61,092 bases of DNA, taken from Ruficoccus amylovorans (lineage in GTDB: Bacteria > Verrucomicrobiota > Verrucomicrobiia > Opitutales > Cerasicoccaceae). Positions 53,609-61,092 of the stretch are shown here, piece by piece. The DNA is taken from positions 1-61,092 of the forward strand of contig NZ_JACHVB010000032.1 of the NCBI RefSeq assembly GCF_014230085.1. Reading direction: 5' to 3'. Every line of letters starts with the position of its first letter. Position 1 is the first letter of the stretch. The position numbers and the translations under genes are program-made. Below the pieces are notes generated by a model. That model worked only from the letters and a program-made list of their open reading frames with translations. It was not told the origin of the DNA and did not search any database.

Positions 53609-55243
53609 TTATTTCGGCTGAAGTGTTTTGTTTGTGGGCTTTTTTTTAGTCTCAACAGTCAGGGTTTTAACATATGGTCCCTCTGGGGTTTGGCCTGTTT
53701 CGTCGGCCCGATCGGGGTTTAAATATCCGTTAACGTACGGTAAGTGGAATTTGATTTTAAGTTGGTGTGTCCTCTTATCGATCGTGCGCACTGAAATATA
53801 CTCGATAATGCCTTTAAGAAAGTTTTGGCATTCTTTCTCAGTCATGTCATCCAACTCATTGAGTTTTTCTGAATATTTTGTAAACCAATCACTTAACTGC
53901 TCTTGGTGGTCGAAATTATACAAAGTCTCTTCGAGCTTTTCCTTTTCCGCTTGGGCAACCAGCATCCGGCGTTGGATCTCGGATATGACTTTCATGAAGC
54001 TGAGGCGAGTGTTGCTTGTCTTCTCAAGTAGATGATCTGCCTCCAGTATGGTTATTTTGGACCGGATATCATTGATGTCTTTGGTAAGTGTCCTAATCCG
54101 GGCTTTGATTTTTCGTCTATCGTCCTTGCTGGGTAGCTGCTCTTGATTCTGCTGTAGGTAATGATCTCGTATCTCCTGCTTGAATAGGCCCGAGTTGGCC
54201 AAGACTTCCTTTACTGTGCTTACGATGAGGGCATCGGTTTCTTCGATTTTCAGGTATCTACTGTTATCGCATCGCTCTGGGGCATTGGCGTAATTTCTTT
54301 CCTTTCTGGGGCAATAGTAGCTAGAGCGCTTTTGGACTGCGTACCGTCTAGCGGAGAAGTGTGCCCCGCAATGATCGCACCGAAGTAAGCCTCGCAGGAG
54401 GTAGAAATGTTTCTGGTTGCTTTCTTTTGCCCTGAATTTTGACCGCCGCTTCTTCTCTTTCTGTGCCTCAATAATCAGCGTGGCAGGCAGTAGGCTAGGG
54501 CAGACGCTCGTGTGTACATTATCGTCTCTATTGTCTTTGTAGGTGTAGCTTCCGCCGTAATGCGTATTGGTTAGCAATTTTTCTATGGACCCAAGGCTCC
54601 AGATAGGCTTTTTCCGCCGTGTCATCACCTTGTTTTCAAGAAGCTTATTTCGTATCCATCTGACGGTCTGCCCCTTGCTGAACTGCTCGAAGATGAATCT
54701 CACCCATTTAGCTTCATCTGGGTCGATTTCTAGCTTCTTGCTTATGAGCTTGTACCCATATGGAGGGGGGCCGCCCATCCAGTAGCCTTCTTTGATCCTC
54801 TGGACTTTGCCTGTTCTTGTTCTTTCTGTTCTAAGTGTATTATCATAGGCACTTATTAGCGAAAGGAACCCGAGGGTTAATTTATCGGTTTCATTTGATA
54901 GCTGGTAGAGGCCGGAGTTCGTGTAGAGAGTGACTGCGTTCTTGACCAAGCTTAGGCGTATCATGCTCCAGGTGTTCTCGTTCCGTGAGAGCCTGTCGGT
55001 GTTGTAAACCCAAAGGTGCTTTACTCCCTTGGCTTCAACGTGATCCAGAAGAGATGCTAGGATTGGCCGGTTGCTCAAGTCATCATGGCTACTTGATCGC
55101 CCGCCTTCATTCCAAATACGATATTCAAACCCCAGCCCTTTTGCCTTTTTGATTCCTTGCTCTTTCTGCGAGTCGAGAGAGGTTCCGTCTTCCTTTTGAG
55201 CTTGGGTACTGACCCGAGTGTAGATGTGGAGTATTTCAGACAA
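53609..55243 (-). CDS. Large serine recombinase
   Basis: The 544-residue enzyme has an N-terminal resolvase domain with catalytic S12 in YTRVSTQAQ and the arginine-rich DRLSRNENTW region, a recombinase domain (about 170-260; GYWMGGPPPYGYKL, TNTHYGGSYTY), a zinc ribbon (LRCDHCGAHFSARRY, then YYCPRK and ERCDN) and a long coiled coil (about 370-460) that guides synapsis in integrases of this class. It is AT-rich compared with flanking genes. Its start overlaps the tyrosine recombinase gene by 8 bases, so both are made from one transcript. It probably mobilises this island or maintains its boundary. Confidence 0.93.
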   Translation of the reverse strand: MSEILHIYTRVSTQAQKEDGTSLDSQKEQGIKKAKGLGFEYRIWNEGGRSSSHDDLSNRPILASLLDHVEAKGVKHLWVYNTDRLSRNENTWSMIRLSLVKNAVTLYTNSGLYQLSNETDKLTLGFLSLISAYDNTLRTERTRTGKVQRIKEGYWMGGPPPYGYKLISKKLEIDPDEAKWVRFIFEQFSKGQTVRWIRNKLLENKVMTRRKKPIWSLGSIEKLLTNTHYGGSYTYKDNRDDNVHTSVCPSLLPATLIIEAQKEKKRRSKFRAKESNQKHFYLLRGLLRCDHCGAHFSARRYAVQKRSSYYCPRKERNYANAPERCDNSRYLKIEETDALIVSTVKEVLANSGLFKQEIRDHYLQQNQEQLPSKDDRRKIKARIRTLTKDINDIRSKITILEADHLLEKTSNTRLSFMKVISEIQRRMLVAQAEKEKLEETLYNFDHQEQLSDWFTKYSEKLNELDDMTEKECQNFLKGIIEYISVRTIDKRTHQLKIKFHLPYVNGYLNPDRADETGQTPEGPYVKTLTVETKKKPTNKTLQPK

Positions 55244-55835
55244 GGTCTACTACCTTTCTTTGAGACTCAGAGTCGCATTCTATGTAACGTTGGGTGGTTT
55301 GGAGGTGCTTATGCCCAGCGATGGCCTGTACATCACGTATAGAGCCCCCAACTAGGCTTATTTTTCGTGCAGCGTTGGTGATAAAGGTTCGTCTCCCAGA
55401 ATGAGAGGAACAGCCAATGAAGCCAAGCTCTCGATACCAGCGTTGGAACATATTGACGATGACCTGCGGGCTTGTTCTGTCCGAACGTTCAGACCGTACG
55501 ACGTATGAAGCCTGTATCGTAAAGCCATCTATAGGCTGTTCGATGTGGAGTAGCTCATCTAGGGCAGTATAGACGGTCTTATTCATGGGGATAGTCCGTC
55601 CAGAGCTACCTTTGGCTGCGCTATCGGTGAGGCTGATGGTATGGGTTAGGCGGCCATCAGAGTCTACGACCATTGACCATCTTAAATTGGCTATCTCTTT
55701 GGCACGGAGTCCGGCTTTGGCCGAGAGAAGGAAGATCGCATTGTTTCGTATCCCATTTCTGCCGTTCCGCAGGTAGGTACTTATCGCATCGATCTGCTTG
55801 CTTGAAAGTGTCTTTGATTGCTTACCAAGGGCCAT
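55236..55835 (-). CDS. Tyrosine recombinase/integrase, catalytic domain only
   Basis: The 199-residue protein has the full catalytic set of tyrosine recombinases: R44 (GLRAKEIANLRW), H145 and R148 (SHSGRRTF), H175 (GHKHLQT) and the nucleophile Y184 (TQRYIE). It lacks the N-terminal core-binding (SAM-like) domain of XerC/D and phage integrases, so the protein is minimal; a similar short form is found in some mobile elements. The start is 2 bases from an inverted repeat (55838-55879) that might be its binding site. It is translationally coupled to a large serine recombinase, an unusual pairing. Confidence 0.92.
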   Translation of the reverse strand: MALGKQSKTLSSKQIDAISTYLRNGRNGIRNNAIFLLSAKAGLRAKEIANLRWSMVVDSDGRLTHTISLTDSAAKGSSGRTIPMNKTVYTALDELLHIEQPIDGFTIQASYVVRSERSDRTSPQVIVNMFQRWYRELGFIGCSSHSGRRTFITNAARKISLVGGSIRDVQAIAGHKHLQTTQRYIECDSESQRKVVDLV

Positions 55836-55837
55836 TT

Positions 55838-55879
55838 ACTGATTATTTTATATAATAAAATTAGTATAATATAATCAGT
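55838..55879. repeat. Inverted repeat upstream of the integrase, candidate att or operator site
   Basis: Arms ACTGATTATTTTATA (55838-55852) and TATAATATAATCAGT (55865-55879) pair in 14 of 15 positions around a 12-base centre. A further ACTGATTAT is at 55938-55946. The geometry recalls a tyrosine-recombinase core site but the spacer is longer than usual, and an autoregulatory operator is equally possible. The AT-rich gap 55836-56037 has no gene. Confidence 0.45.
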
Positions 55880-56037
55880 GCTGAGCGTAAAATAAAAAGT
55901 CCCAAAATAAGTGAATGGTGGCCAACGACTTGTGTAACTGATTATGGAATTTATATTCTATAATATACTGATCGCAATATCGTGAGGAAGTGTCGTGGAG
56001 ATTGTAAAAAAGTCTTGATGCTTATGGTTATAATTCA

Positions 56038-57558
56038 ATGCTGGCACTTATGAGTGGCGAAAAAAAATGGTCGGTAGAAGACTTGGATACGATCAAAATC
56101 TTGCTTGATGCAGAAAATCCTCGGATCGATGTCAGGCAAAATGCGACCCAAGACCTGATACGTAAGCGATTATTGGAAACGGCTCAAGTTGATGAATTGG
56201 CCAAGAAGATCATCAAGTTCGGCGGATTATTTCCTGGCGAGAGAATTATTGTTACAAAAGAATTCGGTAAGTACGTTGTTTTGGAGGGGAATCGCAGAGT
56301 ATGTGCCTGCCAACTGCTGCTAGACCCTGACCTGATTCCATCTGGGTATAAAAGCTCATTTCCGGCCGCTGATTCAGTGCTTCGAGAGACTATATCCAGT
56401 AGTGCGGTGGAGATTGCCCCAAGCCGTGAAGCTGCTGAGGTAACTATTACGCAAAAGCACTCAGGATCAGGTGTCCTTGAGTGGACACCTGCGGCAAACC
56501 ATCGACGGATGAAGCGGTTGCTCGATCGAGGTCACTCGATTGATGAGGTTGCAAATAGCTTTGGAATCAGAAAGTCAGATTTCAATAGGTATTTAAGGGA
56601 GGGAGAGATATTGCAATATACCGTAAATATGAAGTGCTGGAGTGCAGATGAGCTAGATCAGCTTAATAGTCCTTTTATCAAGACGAACCCCTTCACACGA
56701 TTTTTTACGTTGAGTGGTGTTAAGGATGCCGTTGGCATTAAATATGACAATGGCTATAAATTAAAATGGACAAAGAAGAGGGCTGTCCATGATTTATGGA
56801 TAGAGAGTATCGCTCGTGGATTTTTGCTTAAAGGGGCGGCTGGAAAGCCAATATTTAACACTCGTTCTAAGCCAGATGATGTCTTTAGTAAAATTACTTC
56901 AACCTCATCGTTATTAAAAAGGGATTATTTAAAGCAAGCCTCAGATATGTCTTTGGGCACAGTCCCTGACGGACAAGCTAAAGCGTCTGGAGGGAATGCT
57001 CTCGATGCTGAGCCTAGTGATGACGGAAATACAATACCATTCCCGCAGAAATCGAGCTCAGATGATGCTTCTGATCCTAGTTTGGTGAATAAGGATACCC
57101 CAAGTAAGCCTCATTCTGTTGGTAAGTTCTTTGAGAAGCTTGAATGTAATGTATCTGATGATCGTTTAAACGCACTGGCCAAGGAGATTAGGCAAATTCG
57201 ATACCAAAATTATCCAATATCAGCTACTTTTTTATCACGTGCCTTACTTGAGTCATCATTGATCTACTGTATCAAGGCAAAAAAAGTTTATGGAGATATG
57301 ATGAAATCTGTTCCGTCCAATTATAAAAAGGACCCGGGCTTGAAGCATATTATTAAATTCTCAATAGAAAGAGCTGATGATATATTTGCCAATCCTGAAC
57401 GTGTAAGATCGTTGCTAAATCGGTGGCTAACGAACCATAAAGACTACTGCGATTTGGTTGTGCATGGAGAGTGGATTAAGGCAAACAATACGACCCTAGA
57501 GCAGCTTGCCTCAGAGACATTCTTTTTTGTGCAAAAGGTGCTAAATGGTGATATTTAG
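56038..57558 (+). CDS. ParB/sulfiredoxin-fold protein with HTH and helical C-terminus
   Basis: The 506-residue protein begins with a ParB/Srx-like domain (about 12-100): DAENPRIDVRQ, FGGLFPGERIIVT and the hallmark VLEGNRRVCACQLL (EGNRR at 83-87). A helix-turn-helix-like region follows (about 155-195; LLDRGHSIDEVANSFGIRKS), then a variable, Ser/Asp-rich linker, and a helical C-terminal domain (about 375-500) with LSRALLESSLIYCIK and LVVHGEW. Such ParB-fold proteins can be NTPases or nucleases; the pair of Arg residues suggests nucleotide binding. The methyltransferase starts 11 bases downstream, so they form one operon. The alternative start is ATG 56050. Not a plasmid ParB: no ParA is present. 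Function unknown; a DNA-defence role is inferred. Confidence 0.72.
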   Translation: MLALMSGEKKWSVEDLDTIKILLDAENPRIDVRQNATQDLIRKRLLETAQVDELAKKIIKFGGLFPGERIIVTKEFGKYVVLEGNRRVCACQLLLDPDLIPSGYKSSFPAADSVLRETISSSAVEIAPSREAAEVTITQKHSGSGVLEWTPAANHRRMKRLLDRGHSIDEVANSFGIRKSDFNRYLREGEILQYTVNMKCWSADELDQLNSPFIKTNPFTRFFTLSGVKDAVGIKYDNGYKLKWTKKRAVHDLWIESIARGFLLKGAAGKPIFNTRSKPDDVFSKITSTSSLLKRDYLKQASDMSLGTVPDGQAKASGGNALDAEPSDDGNTIPFPQKSSSDDASDPSLVNKDTPSKPHSVGKFFEKLECNVSDDRLNALAKEIRQIRYQNYPISATFLSRALLESSLIYCIKAKKVYGDMMKSVPSNYKKDPGLKHIIKFSIERADDIFANPERVRSLLNRWLTNHKDYCDLVVHGEWIKANNTTLEQLASETFFFVQKVLNGDI

Positions 57559-57569
57559 CTTCATATGTT

Positions 57570-58460
57570 ATGTTGGTAAGTCCCTTAAGGTATCCGGGTG
57601 GCAAGCAAAGTCTAGCTATCCACGTTGAAACAATAATTAGGCAAAATTTGCTGAACGGTTGTGTGTTTTACGAGCCATATGCTGGCGGTTCTGCGATAAC
57701 TTTGTCTTTGTTGTCAAATGAGCTAATAAGCTCTGCTGTGCTAGTAGAGAAAGACCCGCTTATATACGCATTTTGGAAATGTGTTTTTGAGCAGCCAGAT
57801 GGTCTGTGTTCGTTGATCAAGCGAACTGACGTGTCTGTAGATACATGGCGGTCTATGCAGAGATATATGCAACCTCATGCAATTCAGAATTATGATCTTC
57901 TTTCCCTAGGATTTGCGGGTCTATTTCTTAATCGAACTAACTTCTCCGGGATAATTAGTGCAAACCCAATAGGTGGTATAGATCAACAGTCAAGGTATAA
58001 GATTGATTGCCGTTTTAATAAGGATAGAATTATTGATACAATACTTAAAATATCACGATATAGAAAATTGGTAGAGGTTGTATATGGTGATGCTATTCAA
58101 GTTCTGAGTCGAAGAAAACGAAGACTGGCTAAAGAAAACGTTTTAGTATATATAGACCCGCCGTATTATGTCCAAGGTGAGCGGCTATATCGCTATTCTT
58201 ATGATGGGTTAGGACATCGAAGGCTGGCCGAGTTTATAGATAATCAAAACTATCCGTGGATCGTTAGTATTGACAGTCATCCAGACATTTTAGATTTTTA
58301 TAAAAACCAAGTAATTGTTCCGATTCAGTTTAACTATGTCGTAAGAAAATGCAAAAAGGTTGATGAACTGCTTATCTCGAATATTCCTCTCGATGAAATT
58401 TCTAGGTGCGTCATCAAGTCGCAGGATATAGATTTAGGAGTTCAAAGAGAAATACTATAG
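57570..58460 (+). CDS. DNA adenine methyltransferase, D12 class
   Basis: The 296-residue enzyme belongs to the Dam/DpnM-like D12 class of N6-adenine methyltransferases. Motif X is RYPGGK (7-12), the S-adenosylmethionine motif I is FYEPYAGGSA (33-42), and catalytic motif IV is DPPYY (196-200). LGFAGLFLNRTNFSGII is also typical of the class. Target sequence is unknown; many relatives methylate GATC. No restriction endonuclease gene is next to it; the partner is the ParB-fold protein. The gene is AT-rich like its neighbours. It converges with the small secreted protein gene at 58480. Confidence 0.93.
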   Translation: MLVSPLRYPGGKQSLAIHVETIIRQNLLNGCVFYEPYAGGSAITLSLLSNELISSAVLVEKDPLIYAFWKCVFEQPDGLCSLIKRTDVSVDTWRSMQRYMQPHAIQNYDLLSLGFAGLFLNRTNFSGIISANPIGGIDQQSRYKIDCRFNKDRIIDTILKISRYRKLVEVVYGDAIQVLSRRKRRLAKENVLVYIDPPYYVQGERLYRYSYDGLGHRRLAEFIDNQNYPWIVSIDSHPDILDFYKNQVIVPIQFNYVVRKCKKVDELLISNIPLDEISRCVIKSQDIDLGVQREIL

Positions 58461-58479
58461 TCGATTGATGGCTATGGTG

Positions 58480-58893
58480 TTACTCTTTTTTTGCTTTTTT
58501 AATCTCTATGGTTCTGTTGCCTTTTTGGAGATACATCAGATATATAGGGTCCGGTAGATAGGTGGTGCCGAATTGGCCAGGCTTGATATAAAAGAATCCG
58601 ATATTGGGTATTGCTTGGTCTTGAAGGACTAGGGCATGCCCCACCCGGATGGCGGTATCACCAAACAATACTTTCAGTTCTTCCCGTCGTGGATATCTTA
58701 GGTCACATGCCTTTTCCCAGTCACCGTCTTTGCTCTGCTTTAGATACAGTTCATATTTGCCAAGGGGTGTTCTATCGATGCGAATGTTGACGTTATCGTC
58801 TCCATTACTGAAGTATCCTATCAGTGGATTTTCCTCAGCCAATAGATACGAGCTAAGGGATAAAAATGTAATAAATAATGCGAATTTTCTCAT
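58480..58893 (-). CDS. Small secreted protein of unknown function
   Basis: The 137-residue protein has a signal peptide (MRKFALFITFLSLSSYLLAE) and a beta-rich mature domain containing NIRIDRTPLGKYELYLKQSK and IPNIGFFYIKPGQFG, ending in a lysine-rich tail (IEIKKAKKE). I see no known domain. It is the second gene after the DUF4352-like protein on the minus strand, with 30 bases between them, so the two are probably co-transcribed from the regulated promoter region near 59580. AT-rich, part of the island. Confidence 0.7.
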   Translation of the reverse strand: MRKFALFITFLSLSSYLLAEENPLIGYFSNGDDNVNIRIDRTPLGKYELYLKQSKDGDWEKACDLRYPRREELKVLFGDTAIRVGHALVLQDQAIPNIGFFYIKPGQFGTTYLPDPIYLMYLQKGNRTIEIKKAKKE

Positions 58894-58923
58894 GGGAATG
58901 GCTGGGGACTGGGATGTAGTGTG

Positions 58924-59529
58924 TTAATTGAGCTTCATTCTTACTTTCTCGTCGGCCTTGATCAAAAGAGTCCAGCCTGGTTGCAGGAGTAGCTCTTGGC
59001 TGACCTCAAATACGTCTACTGTCTTGACGCTTATGCCAGGATTGATGTCACTCAGCGCCTTTTGGTTCAGGCCATCAATCGTCGAGGCAAGAGCACTACT
59101 AGCTCCCACGGCTGGTTCATAACGAGCTAGGTCGGGTGAGAGTAGCTCTATGCGTGGGGCATCAAAAGCACTGATTGGGGTGCCTGTAGTGTTTTTATAG
59201 CCCCAAAGTACGGCTACAAAAGTGGCACCCTCGGAGGCTTGTTCTGAGTAGAATTCATTGCCGACTGACGCAAATTCCTGGATGTCATAGACCGTAATCT
59301 CGTATTCTCCGGTTTGTGTTGATCCATCGAGGGGCAAGATTTCTTCTGGAATACGGTTTTCCTCTTTAATGGCTTGATCGACAGCTACTGCGGCTCCGGT
59401 CACGAACAAACCGCCTACTAGCAAGAATCCGCCAATTCCTAGAATGGCGATTACAGCAAAAGCGATGATGGCGATCATGCAGCCATTTTTCTTTTTCTTC
59501 GGTTGTTGAGGGACGTCTGTCTCGGGCAT
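58924..59529 (-). CDS. DUF4352-like membrane-anchored protein
   Basis: The 201-residue protein has a basic cytoplasmic start (PQQPKKKKNGCM), one membrane helix (about 19-42; IAIIAFAVIAILGIGGFLLV) and an extracytoplasmic beta-sandwich (about 75-200; GEYEITVYDIQEFASVGNEF, TFVAVLWGYKNTTGTPISAF, QPGWTLLIKADEKVRMKLN) that fits the DUF4352/telokin-like Ig fold. Function is unknown; such domains are often in surface lipoproteins of Gram-positive and some other bacteria. The gene reads away from the 24-bp palindrome at 59580 and may be controlled by the XRE regulator on the other side. Confidence 0.75.
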   Translation of the reverse strand: MPETDVPQQPKKKKNGCMIAIIAFAVIAILGIGGFLLVGGLFVTGAAVAVDQAIKEENRIPEEILPLDGSTQTGEYEITVYDIQEFASVGNEFYSEQASEGATFVAVLWGYKNTTGTPISAFDAPRIELLSPDLARYEPAVGASSALASTIDGLNQKALSDINPGISVKTVDVFEVSQELLLQPGWTLLIKADEKVRMKLN

Positions 59530-59579
59530 GTTTTAGTAATGGGTTAAGTGACTAGAGTGCGTTACAGCATCGGGTTATT

Positions 59580-59603
59580 ATCTGTAGGATATATCCTACA
59601 GAT
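59580..59603. promoter_or_regulatory. Perfect 24-bp palindromic operator
   Basis: ATCTGTAGGATA is followed by its exact reverse complement. It lies 30 bases before the XRE gene start and 50 bases before the divergent DUF4352-like gene, well placed for a dimeric XRE repressor. A half-site-like TAGGATATTATA recurs near 59980. Confidence 0.8.
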
Positions 59604-59633
59604 TGGCCAATGTAAATCTTTTATAATCATGGC

Positions 59634-59870
59634 TTGGATATTAAGCATGCATTTGGCCGTGTAATCGCTCGCAGAAGGAGTCAGTTGAAGCTTTCACAGG
59701 ATAGCCTGTGCGAACGGGCAGGGATAGACCGGAGTTTCCTGTCTGAAATCGAGAACGGTAAATTTCAGCCGACGTTGACTACGATTTTCTTGATTGCTCG
59801 GGCTCTTGACTGTTTCCCGTCAGAGATAATCAAGGAACTGGAGGACTTGGATCCAGTAGTGGAACCTTGA
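59634..59870 (+). CDS. Small XRE-family transcriptional regulator
   Basis: The 78-residue protein is a single helix-turn-helix domain: FGRVIARRRSQLKLSQDSLC, ERAGIDRSFLSEIENGKFQP, then TLTTIFLIARALDCFPSEII. It is similar in size and pattern to controller (C) proteins of restriction-modification systems and to SinR-like repressors. The first codon is TTG at 59634; no ATG or GTG is available in frame, so a TTG start is likely. The 24-bp palindrome just upstream suggests autoregulation and control of the divergent genes. A hairpin closes the unit at 59872. Confidence 0.85.
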   Translation: MDIKHAFGRVIARRRSQLKLSQDSLCERAGIDRSFLSEIENGKFQPTLTTIFLIARALDCFPSEIIKELEDLDPVVEP

Positions 59871-59871
59871 G

Positions 59872-59896
59872 AAGGCATCAAGATGCCTGATGCCTT
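59872..59896 (+). terminator. Hairpin after the XRE gene
   Basis: AAGGCATCA-AGATGCC-TGATGCCTT directly follows the stop codon. There is no long T tract, so it is a weak terminator or mRNA-stabilising hairpin. The following gap to the IS element has only an AT-rich TTTGTTAT/ATAACAAA pair near 60003-60025. Confidence 0.5.
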
Positions 59897-60075
59897 GCGG
59901 CATACCTTTGTAGATATGAATCAGAATTATCTTAGGAGAACTCTGTGTACTGTCTGAATGACTTTATTCTTTGATATATAGGATATTATATACTCTAGGA
60001 ATTTGTTATTTCTGTATATAACAAAGTATCAAGGGGCTATTTTGCTCCGCGGATTCCAACTTCTAAGGAATCATT

Positions 60076-61088
60076 TTTGTGCTGGGTTGAGGTGGTCAAG
60101 CGGCGAAGTGTAGTTTGAGGTTGTTGGGAGAAAGGAAGTGTAGGGTTTTGCGTGGGCGTTGGTTGAGTTGGGCTTCGATGTGGGCGAGCCTAGGCTCGCC
60201 CACATCGAGGAAGTTTGTGCCCTTGGGGAAGTATTGTCGGACGAGTCCGTTGAAGTTCTCGACGCCGCCTTTTTCCCATGAGTGGTAGGGCTTGCAAAAG
60301 AATCCGGCTGCGCCGAGGGCCTCACTGACGCGCCGGTGTCCGGCGAACTCCAGCCCGTTGTCATAGGTGATGGTGTGCACGCGGTAGCCTTGCAGGACGC
60401 CGATAATGGCCTCAGCGGTCTCGTTGGCATCTTTGCTTTGCAGCAGCGCCAGCCGCCCATAGCGGCTCTTGCGCTCGTAAAGACTCAGCAGGTAGCCTCC
60501 ACCCCGGCAACCGGCGATGAGGTCCGCCTCCCAGTCGCCGTAACGCTCGCGCCGCTGCACGATCGCAGGCCGCAGCTCAATGTCCACGCGGGCCGGGAGC
60601 TTGTGGCGGCTGGCTTTGTTCTTGTGCCGGTAGCGGCGTTTGCCGTTGATGCGCAGGTGCCGGTAAAGCGTGCCCCCGCGATCACGGTCAGCCTGGATAA
60701 ACGTGTAGATGCTCGTACGCGAAGGCGCCGGACGCCCCTGCCGCCGCAGAGCTCCGCTGATCTGCTCGGGGCTGTGCTTGCACTCAATCCGCTCCCGCAC
60801 GAGGGCCTCCAACTCTCCCTCGATCACGCGGTGACGACGACGCTTGCACTGCTGACGCCCAAGCGCCTTGGCATGCGCTTGTCCAGGACGATACCCGCGC
60901 AGCCCCCGATTACGACTCAGCTCCTTGCTGATGCTCGATTGAGAAAACCCCAGAAAATGGGCGATCTCGCGCTGACTCTTTCCGGCTTTACGCATGCGAT
61001 AAATAATGGGACGATCCTCCACGCGGAGGCGACGGTAGCTTCTTGTTGACATGTTGGTTCTCGCAAACCGCCATGCTTAAGCACCCTC
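60076..61088 (-). mobile_element. IS30-family insertion sequence
   Basis: An IS of about 1 kb contains one transposase gene. The likely ends are near 60077 (inward TGTGCTGGGTTGAGGTGG) and 61086 (inward GGTGCTTAAGCATGGCGG), which match in 11 of 18 positions; IS30-family ends are imperfect repeats of this kind. No target-site duplication could be fixed because the right flank leaves the window six bases later. It marks the right edge of the AT-rich island. Confidence 0.75.
60096..61052 (-). CDS. IS30-family transposase
   Basis: The 318-residue protein has an N-terminal HTH (RVEDRPIIYRMRKAGKSQRE; FLGFSQSSISKELSRNRG) and an RNase H-like DDE core with D177 (GDWEADLIAG), D231 (ITYDNGLEFAGH) and E265 (KGGVENFNGLVRQYFPKGTN). 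These are the IS30 hallmarks, and the full length fits the family, so the element looks intact and could be active. The gene is GC-rich, unlike the island genes beside it, which means that it arrived separately. The start is ATG at 61050-61052. Confidence 0.96.
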   Translation of the reverse strand: MSTRSYRRLRVEDRPIIYRMRKAGKSQREIAHFLGFSQSSISKELSRNRGLRGYRPGQAHAKALGRQQCKRRRHRVIEGELEALVRERIECKHSPEQISGALRRQGRPAPSRTSIYTFIQADRDRGGTLYRHLRINGKRRYRHKNKASRHKLPARVDIELRPAIVQRRERYGDWEADLIAGCRGGGYLLSLYERKSRYGRLALLQSKDANETAEAIIGVLQGYRVHTITYDNGLEFAGHRRVSEALGAAGFFCKPYHSWEKGGVENFNGLVRQYFPKGTNFLDVGEPRLAHIEAQLNQRPRKTLHFLSPNNLKLHFAA

Positions 61089-61092
61089 TCGC

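Overview
The window looks like a chromosomal piece of a GC-rich Verrucomicrobiota bacterium, probably an Opitutae/Puniceicoccales relative. The reasons are PEP-CTERM proteins with an EpsI-type exosortase partner, a five-gene pilus operon with the same order as Akkermansia Amuc_1102 to Amuc_1098, a delta-60-repeat surface protein, and weak or absent Shine-Dalgarno sequences before many genes. This assignment is inference from gene content; no rRNA or tRNA gene was recognised.

Layout. 1-1.2 kb: end of an accessory segment (a small membrane protein C-terminus and a DUF932 protein, each followed by a strong terminator). 1.4-10.4 kb: cell-surface polysaccharide and PEP-CTERM genes (frameshifted PEP-CTERM protein, PglC-like sugar transferase, EpsI, PLP aminotransferase, WecA/MraY-like transferase, WbpM/PglF-like dehydratase), with tag and a prokaryotic pentameric ligand-gated channel between them. 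10.5-13.4 kb: an ExeA-like ATPase with two GspB-like membrane proteins. 13.6-19.3 kb: DivIC-like protein, UDP-sugar pyrophosphorylase, phosphohexomutase, ppnP, a small lipoprotein. 19.4-25.2 kb: a signalling operon (histidine kinase, single-domain regulator, hybrid kinase). 25.4-30.3 kb: pyruvate dehydrogenase E1alpha-E1beta-E2, interrupted by a GxxExxY gene and a frameshifted Mug113 nuclease gene that sit between copies of a dispersed repeat. 31-38.2 kb: the Amuc_1100-type pilus operon with a PilM-PilN fusion and a secretin. 38.3-46.5 kb: 5'-3' exonuclease, a second PEP-CTERM protein, an OmpR-type regulator, hisG, an agmatine-to-putrescine gene pair, rpsA. 46.8-53.5 kb: delta-60 protein, sigma-70 factor, trpE, YefM-YoeB, a YcxB-like protein. 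53.6-60 kb: an AT-rich island with overlapping tyrosine and serine recombinase genes, a ParB-fold protein plus D12 adenine methyltransferase pair, two envelope proteins, and a small XRE regulator behind a perfect 24-bp palindrome. 60.1-61.1 kb: an IS30-family element.

Novel leads. (1) A structured RNA-like element starts on the base after the stop codons of hisG and rpsA; both copies fold by hand into a hairpin plus three-way junction with compensatory changes and end in an intrinsic terminator. Weaker relatives follow aguA and precede the UDP-sugar pyrophosphorylase gene. (2) The ParB-fold/adenine methyltransferase pair next to two recombinases is a candidate defence or epigenetic module. 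(3) Two families of dispersed inverted repeats occur between genes, one bracketing the cargo genes inside the pdh operon. (4) Two genes each carry what looks like a one-base loss.
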